A stretch of 64,000 nucleotides of DNA from Nonomuraea sp. PA05 (GTDB lineage: Bacteria > Actinomycetota > Actinomycetes > Streptosporangiales > Streptosporangiaceae), in the NCBI RefSeq assembly GCF_008086045.1, contig NZ_VSEY01000054.1, positions 1 through 64,000 on the forward strand, written 5' to 3'. Below, one piece after another: positions 61,237-64,000 of the stretch. The position numbers and the translations under genes were made by a program. The notes beneath the pieces are model-generated. The model was not told the DNA's origin. It searched no databases and saw only the letters and a list, made by a program, of their open reading frames with translations. Every line of letters starts with the position of its first letter. Position 1 is the first letter of the stretch.

Positions 61237-63219
61237 TCAGCGCGGCCGGTACGAGCAGCGCACCCCGGTCTGCACGGTGGCGCGCAGCTCCTCGCCGATG
61301 GTCCGGTCCACTGCGGAGATGCGGTCCAGCGCCCGCCGGATCGCCTTGCCGACGGCGATCCTCGCCCGTTCCTCGTTGCCCGCGAACGGCCGCGCCCGGC
61401 CGCCCATGCCGGTCGCGGCGGCCAGCTCCGCGATCAGCCATTCGCGTTCCATCCGCAGCGCCGCCGCGCGTTCCAGGTCGTGCATCGCCTCGTGCTCGTC
61501 GATCTCGGCCTGCAGCCCGGTCAGGCGGCGGCGGTAGGAGTCCCTGGCCACGTCGTCGAGGATGGGCTGCACCGACTCGCGCGAGCCTTCGCGCCGCTTC
61601 TTTGCCGTCGCCCTGCCCGCCGTCCTGCCCGCGAGAGCGCTTGCCGCCGTGCTCGCCGCCGTGCCCGCCGCGAGGTCGGCGGAGGGGATCTCGTGGCCGG
61701 GGTTGGCGGCCAGCGTGGCCAGATGCGCCATGCCGACGCTGTGGTCCACCAGCGCCACCCGCCCGTTCAGCTCGACGTGCCAGTGCCGCCCGTCGCGCCG
61801 GAACCGGCACGCCCCGTCCGCCCGCGGCGGCCGTCCGACCACCGCGGGAAGGACCATGCCCAGGTCGGCGGCCTCGCGGGCGGCGGTGGCCAGCTCGGCG
61901 CGAGCCGTCTCGTCGGCGGGGCCGTCGCGCAGCGCCAGCGCCTGGCCGAGCCGGCAGCGCGACAGCGTCGCGGCTGGCCAGTGGCCCAGCGCCAGGTTGT
62001 CGTGCACGGCCTCGCGCAGGTGCGCGATGGCCAGGTCGAGGTCGCCGGTGGTGAGCGCGGCCATGCCCAGGGAGTGCCGCACCGAGCCGAAGCAGGCCAC
62101 GCCGAGGCTGGCGATCACCGGCAGATGCGCGTACGGGCTCAGCAGCGCGTACGCGCAGGCGGCCGTGTCGGCGTCCTGCAACAGGTGCGCGGCCTCGACC
62201 ACGCAGTACATCGCGACCAGCCAGGAGCTGGAGCTGGGCACCTCCGCCAGGTCCCGGCCGCGTAACCGGGCCAGGTGCCCGGCCGCCAACCGGCGGTCGC
62301 CGGCGACGGCGGCGGCCAGGGCCAGGGCGGCCACGTAGGAGTTGTCGATGGGGCTGAGCGTGGGGGAGTTGACCAGGTCCGCGAGGGCGGGCAGCAGCTC
62401 GGGGGCGCGCCCCTGGTACCAGCGGATGGCGCCGAGCTGGCCGCCGTACCAGCCGATCGCGTCGATGTCGCCGGCCGCCACGCCGCGCTCGAAGCAGACG
62501 CCGGCCAGCCGCTCGGCCTCCTCCAGCCGGCCCGCGCGGATGGTGAGCATGACCTCCAGCGCGCGGACCACGAACTCGATCGCCAGGTTCGGGTGCTCGT
62601 CGAGCACGGCGCGCAACTCCTGCATGCAGCGCTCCGCGTGCGGGTCGGCGGCCAGGTGGAGGTTCACCGTGCGCCACATCAGGCCCATGATCAGGTCGCT
62701 CCGGCGGCCGGTCACGGCGGCCTGGCCGATCAGCTCGCCGGACAGCTCCATCCGCAGCTTCCCGTGCCCCGGCCCGAGCACGCAGTGGTGCGCCAGGCTC
62801 AGCGCCTCCGCCAGCGCCAGCGCGTCGCCCGAGCCTCTGGCCTGGTCCAGCAGCCGCAGGATGCCGTCGTGGGTGCCGCCCCGGTAGTCCTCCTCGCCCT
62901 GGATGCGCAGCCGCAGCCGCAGCGCGAGCGGGGAGCCCGGCTCCACCTGGGACAGCGCATGCCGCTGGCGGACCCGTACCTTCTCCCACTCGACCGCGGT
63001 GCGGTACTCGTGCACCCAGATCCCGCCCAGCCCCAGCGCCGCCTGCGCCAGCCCCGCCTGGTCGCCGCACTCCTCCGCCCGCACGTAGGCCCGGTCGAAC
63101 CAGCGCCGGGCGCGCTGCAGGTCACCGTCCTCGAACAGCGCGCGCTCCCCCCGGACGAGGGCCGCTTCGAGATCCGGGCATGACGGCGGGCGAACACCCA
63201 GGCCTTGTGCAACGCTCAC
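61237..63219 (-). CDS. large TPR-repeat regulatory-type protein
   Basis: A 660-residue protein, mostly helical repeats of the TPR kind (about 20-460). A conserved C-terminal block follows: FRRDGRHWHVELNGRVALVD, about 480-500, is like the WxV domain at the end of some actinobacterial AfsR/LuxR-like regulators. The last 130 residues are helical and charged (EIDEHEAMHDLERAAALRME). No ATPase or HTH is seen. GTG 63219 has GGGGAG 8 nt upstream; ATG 63243 is an alternative. Probably a signalling scaffold; function unknown. Confidence 0.7.
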   Translation of the reverse strand: MSVAQGLGVRPPSCPDLEAALVRGERALFEDGDLQRARRWFDRAYVRAEECGDQAGLAQAALGLGGIWVHEYRTAVEWEKVRVRQRHALSQVEPGSPLALRLRLRIQGEEDYRGGTHDGILRLLDQARGSGDALALAEALSLAHHCVLGPGHGKLRMELSGELIGQAAVTGRRSDLIMGLMWRTVNLHLAADPHAERCMQELRAVLDEHPNLAIEFVVRALEVMLTIRAGRLEEAERLAGVCFERGVAAGDIDAIGWYGGQLGAIRWYQGRAPELLPALADLVNSPTLSPIDNSYVAALALAAAVAGDRRLAAGHLARLRGRDLAEVPSSSSWLVAMYCVVEAAHLLQDADTAACAYALLSPYAHLPVIASLGVACFGSVRHSLGMAALTTGDLDLAIAHLREAVHDNLALGHWPAATLSRCRLGQALALRDGPADETARAELATAAREAADLGMVLPAVVGRPPRADGACRFRRDGRHWHVELNGRVALVDHSVGMAHLATLAANPGHEIPSADLAAGTAASTAASALAGRTAGRATAKKRREGSRESVQPILDDVARDSYRRRLTGLQAEIDEHEAMHDLERAAALRMEREWLIAELAAATGMGGRARPFAGNEERARIAVGKAIRRALDRISAVDRTIGEELRATVQTGVRCSYRPR

Positions 63220-63325
63220 GATTCCCGCTCCCCTGTCGGTCATCCGGACTGAGCGTCCCCACGCTGGTCCGAATACCGTTCTAGGTGAAGCACGTATGAC
63301 GTACGGGGCGGGGTTCAATCCCGCG

Positions 63326-63331
63326 TAGCCT
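63326..63331 (+). promoter_or_regulatory. -10 element of a probable leaderless promoter
   Basis: TAGCCT lies 7 nt before ATG 63339, without a Shine-Dalgarno sequence. Confidence 0.5.
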
Positions 63332-63338
63332 CAATGCC

Positions 63339-63815
63339 ATGATTCGTCCCGCCACACCCGCTGACGTGCCCGAAATCGTCAGCATGATCCTTGAGCTCGC
63401 CACGTACGAGAAGGCCGCACACGAGGTGCGCGTCACCGAGGAGCAGCTCCACGACACCCTCTTCGGCGACCACCCCGCCGCCTTCGTGCACATCGCCGAG
63501 CAGGACGGCGCGGTGGTGGGCTTCACGCTGTGGTTCCTGACCTTCTCCACCTGGCGCGGCACGCACGGCGTCTACATGGAGGACCTGTACGTGCGCCCGC
63601 AGCACCGCGGCGGCGGCCACGGCGTGGGCCTGATGCGCAAGCTGGCCGAGATCTGCGCGGAGCGGGGCTACCAGCGCCTCGAATGGGCGGTCCTCGACTG
63701 GAACCAGCCCAGCATCGACTTCTACGAGAAGCTCGGCGCGGTCAACCAGGACGACTGGTACCGCTACCGGCTGACCGACGAGCCGCTCGCCCGCCTGGCC
63801 GCCCGGCGCGACTGA
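63339..63815 (+). CDS. GNAT acetyltransferase, diamine (SSAT-like) type
   Basis: A 158-residue acetyltransferase. It has IRPATPADVPEIVSMI at the start, then FTLWFLTFSTWRGTHGVYME (about 62-81), a segment typical of spermidine/spermine acetyltransferases. The acetyl-CoA loop is RPQHRGGGHGVGLM (about 87-100) and NQPSIDFYEKLGA closes the domain. Polyamine or thialysine acetylation is suggested by similarity only. A terminator follows. Confidence 0.87.
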   Translation: MIRPATPADVPEIVSMILELATYEKAAHEVRVTEEQLHDTLFGDHPAAFVHIAEQDGAVVGFTLWFLTFSTWRGTHGVYMEDLYVRPQHRGGGHGVGLMRKLAEICAERGYQRLEWAVLDWNQPSIDFYEKLGAVNQDDWYRYRLTDEPLARLAARRD

Positions 63816-63849
63816 CCCCGGCCAACCGACCCGGCCAGCCGTCACGCAG

Positions 63850-63887
63850 GTCACGCAGGTCACGCACCGTGACGTGACCTGCGTGAC
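63850..63887 (+). terminator. intrinsic terminator after the GNAT gene
   Basis: GTCACGCAGGTCACG (63850-63864) and CGTGACCTGCGTGAC (63873-63887) pair over 15 bp with an 8-nt loop, followed by ACAACTCTTT. The left arm is part of a 9-bp direct repeat (GTCACGCAG, two full copies and one partial copy from 63841). Confidence 0.85.
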
Positions 63888-63895
63888 ACAACTCT

Positions 63896-64000
63896 TTAAA
63901 CCCCGGCGTGCGAGCGCGCCCGGCTGCTCTCCTGCTCGAACATGCCCGCCGACGGCTCTTCAAGGTCGCGGTGGGTCTCCTCCATCCGGAGCGCGACACC
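63896..64000 (-). CDS. C-terminus of a gene running off the window, unknown
   Basis: Thirty-four codons from the window edge to a TAA at 63896-63898, ending MFEQESSRARSHAGV. The acidic start (MEETHRDLEEPS) and codon bias look real. The family cannot be told from this fragment. It could also be a 29-residue peptide from the internal ATG. Confidence 0.35.
   Translation of the reverse strand, partial: GVALRMEETHRDLEEPSAGMFEQESSRARSHAGV

Noticed and set aside
63308..63324. T-arm-like hairpin GCGGG-GTTCAAT-CCCGC before the GNAT gene
   Set aside because: No acceptor, D or anticodon arms can be placed around it, in normal or permuted order; probably chance or part of the promoter region.

Overview
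High-GC DNA with actinobacterial gene content: a fasR-fabD-fabH-acpP-fabF operon, homodimeric-type aceE, DUF3052, DUF3145, DUF5998 and DUF5997 proteins, a mycothiol-type DinB protein, a BTAD/AfsR regulator and many GTG starts. The look is that of a filamentous actinomycete, probably Streptosporangiaceae/Nonomuraea-like, but the genus is inference. No transposase, prophage or CRISPR array was seen.

Layout. 0-12.5 kb: carbonic anhydrase, a DUF574-type methyltransferase, a sugar permease plus binding lipoprotein without an ATPase, a thioredoxin-fold protein, topoisomerase subunit A, a TauD-type dioxygenase behind a perfect palindromic operator, a RecQ helicase with a phosphoribosyltransferase-like tail, and a PfkB kinase. 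12.6-22.3 kb: a GNAT/acyl-CoA-synthetase fusion, DUF5998, an AfsR-like regulator with a membrane-protein gene headed by six heptamers at exact 11-bp spacing, a phosphodiesterase and a rhodanese. 22.3-27 kb: a four-gene unit of subtilisin-like protease, sigma factor, small beta protein and TPR-CHAT protease. 27-36 kb: DUF3145, the fatty acid synthesis operon, a DUF350 / glutathionylspermidine-synthase-like / YgiB-like trio and a PHP hydrolase. 36-47 kb: WYL regulator, VOC protein, secreted tripeptidyl-peptidase-like hydrolase, aceE, YjbQ, DUF3052, peroxiredoxin and a ROK kinase.

The most notable part is 47.2-57 kb. Behind a tRNA-Val(TAC) gene lie three consecutive small RNAs that I fold as bacterial Y RNAs. 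The first (47605-47677) is only a stem. The next two (47715-47850 and 47886-48026) carry circularly permuted tRNA-like modules: anticodon-like arm, T arm, an acceptor stem closed by a loop instead of a free 3' end, then a D arm. They run directly into the gene for a Ro60/TROVE-vWA protein (48094-49755). About 7 kb further on, an unrelated conserved protein of unknown function (55902-56633) is followed by two more permuted tRNA-like RNAs (56701-56832 and 56852-56994), built on the same plan but with different stems. This suggests two parallel 'protein plus tRNA-mimic RNA' systems in one neighbourhood. The RNA folds were done by hand.

The final part holds a rhamnogalacturonan lyase with a LacI-type operator, an AlbA/Schlafen-domain protein, a LysR-substrate-domain/DUF5997 pair, an aldo-keto reductase, a PAP2/haloperoxidase, a MocR-like regulator lacking the PLP lysine, a TPR protein and a GNAT acetyltransferase. 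Nine genes have a -10-like hexamer 6-8 nt before the start codon and are probably leaderless.
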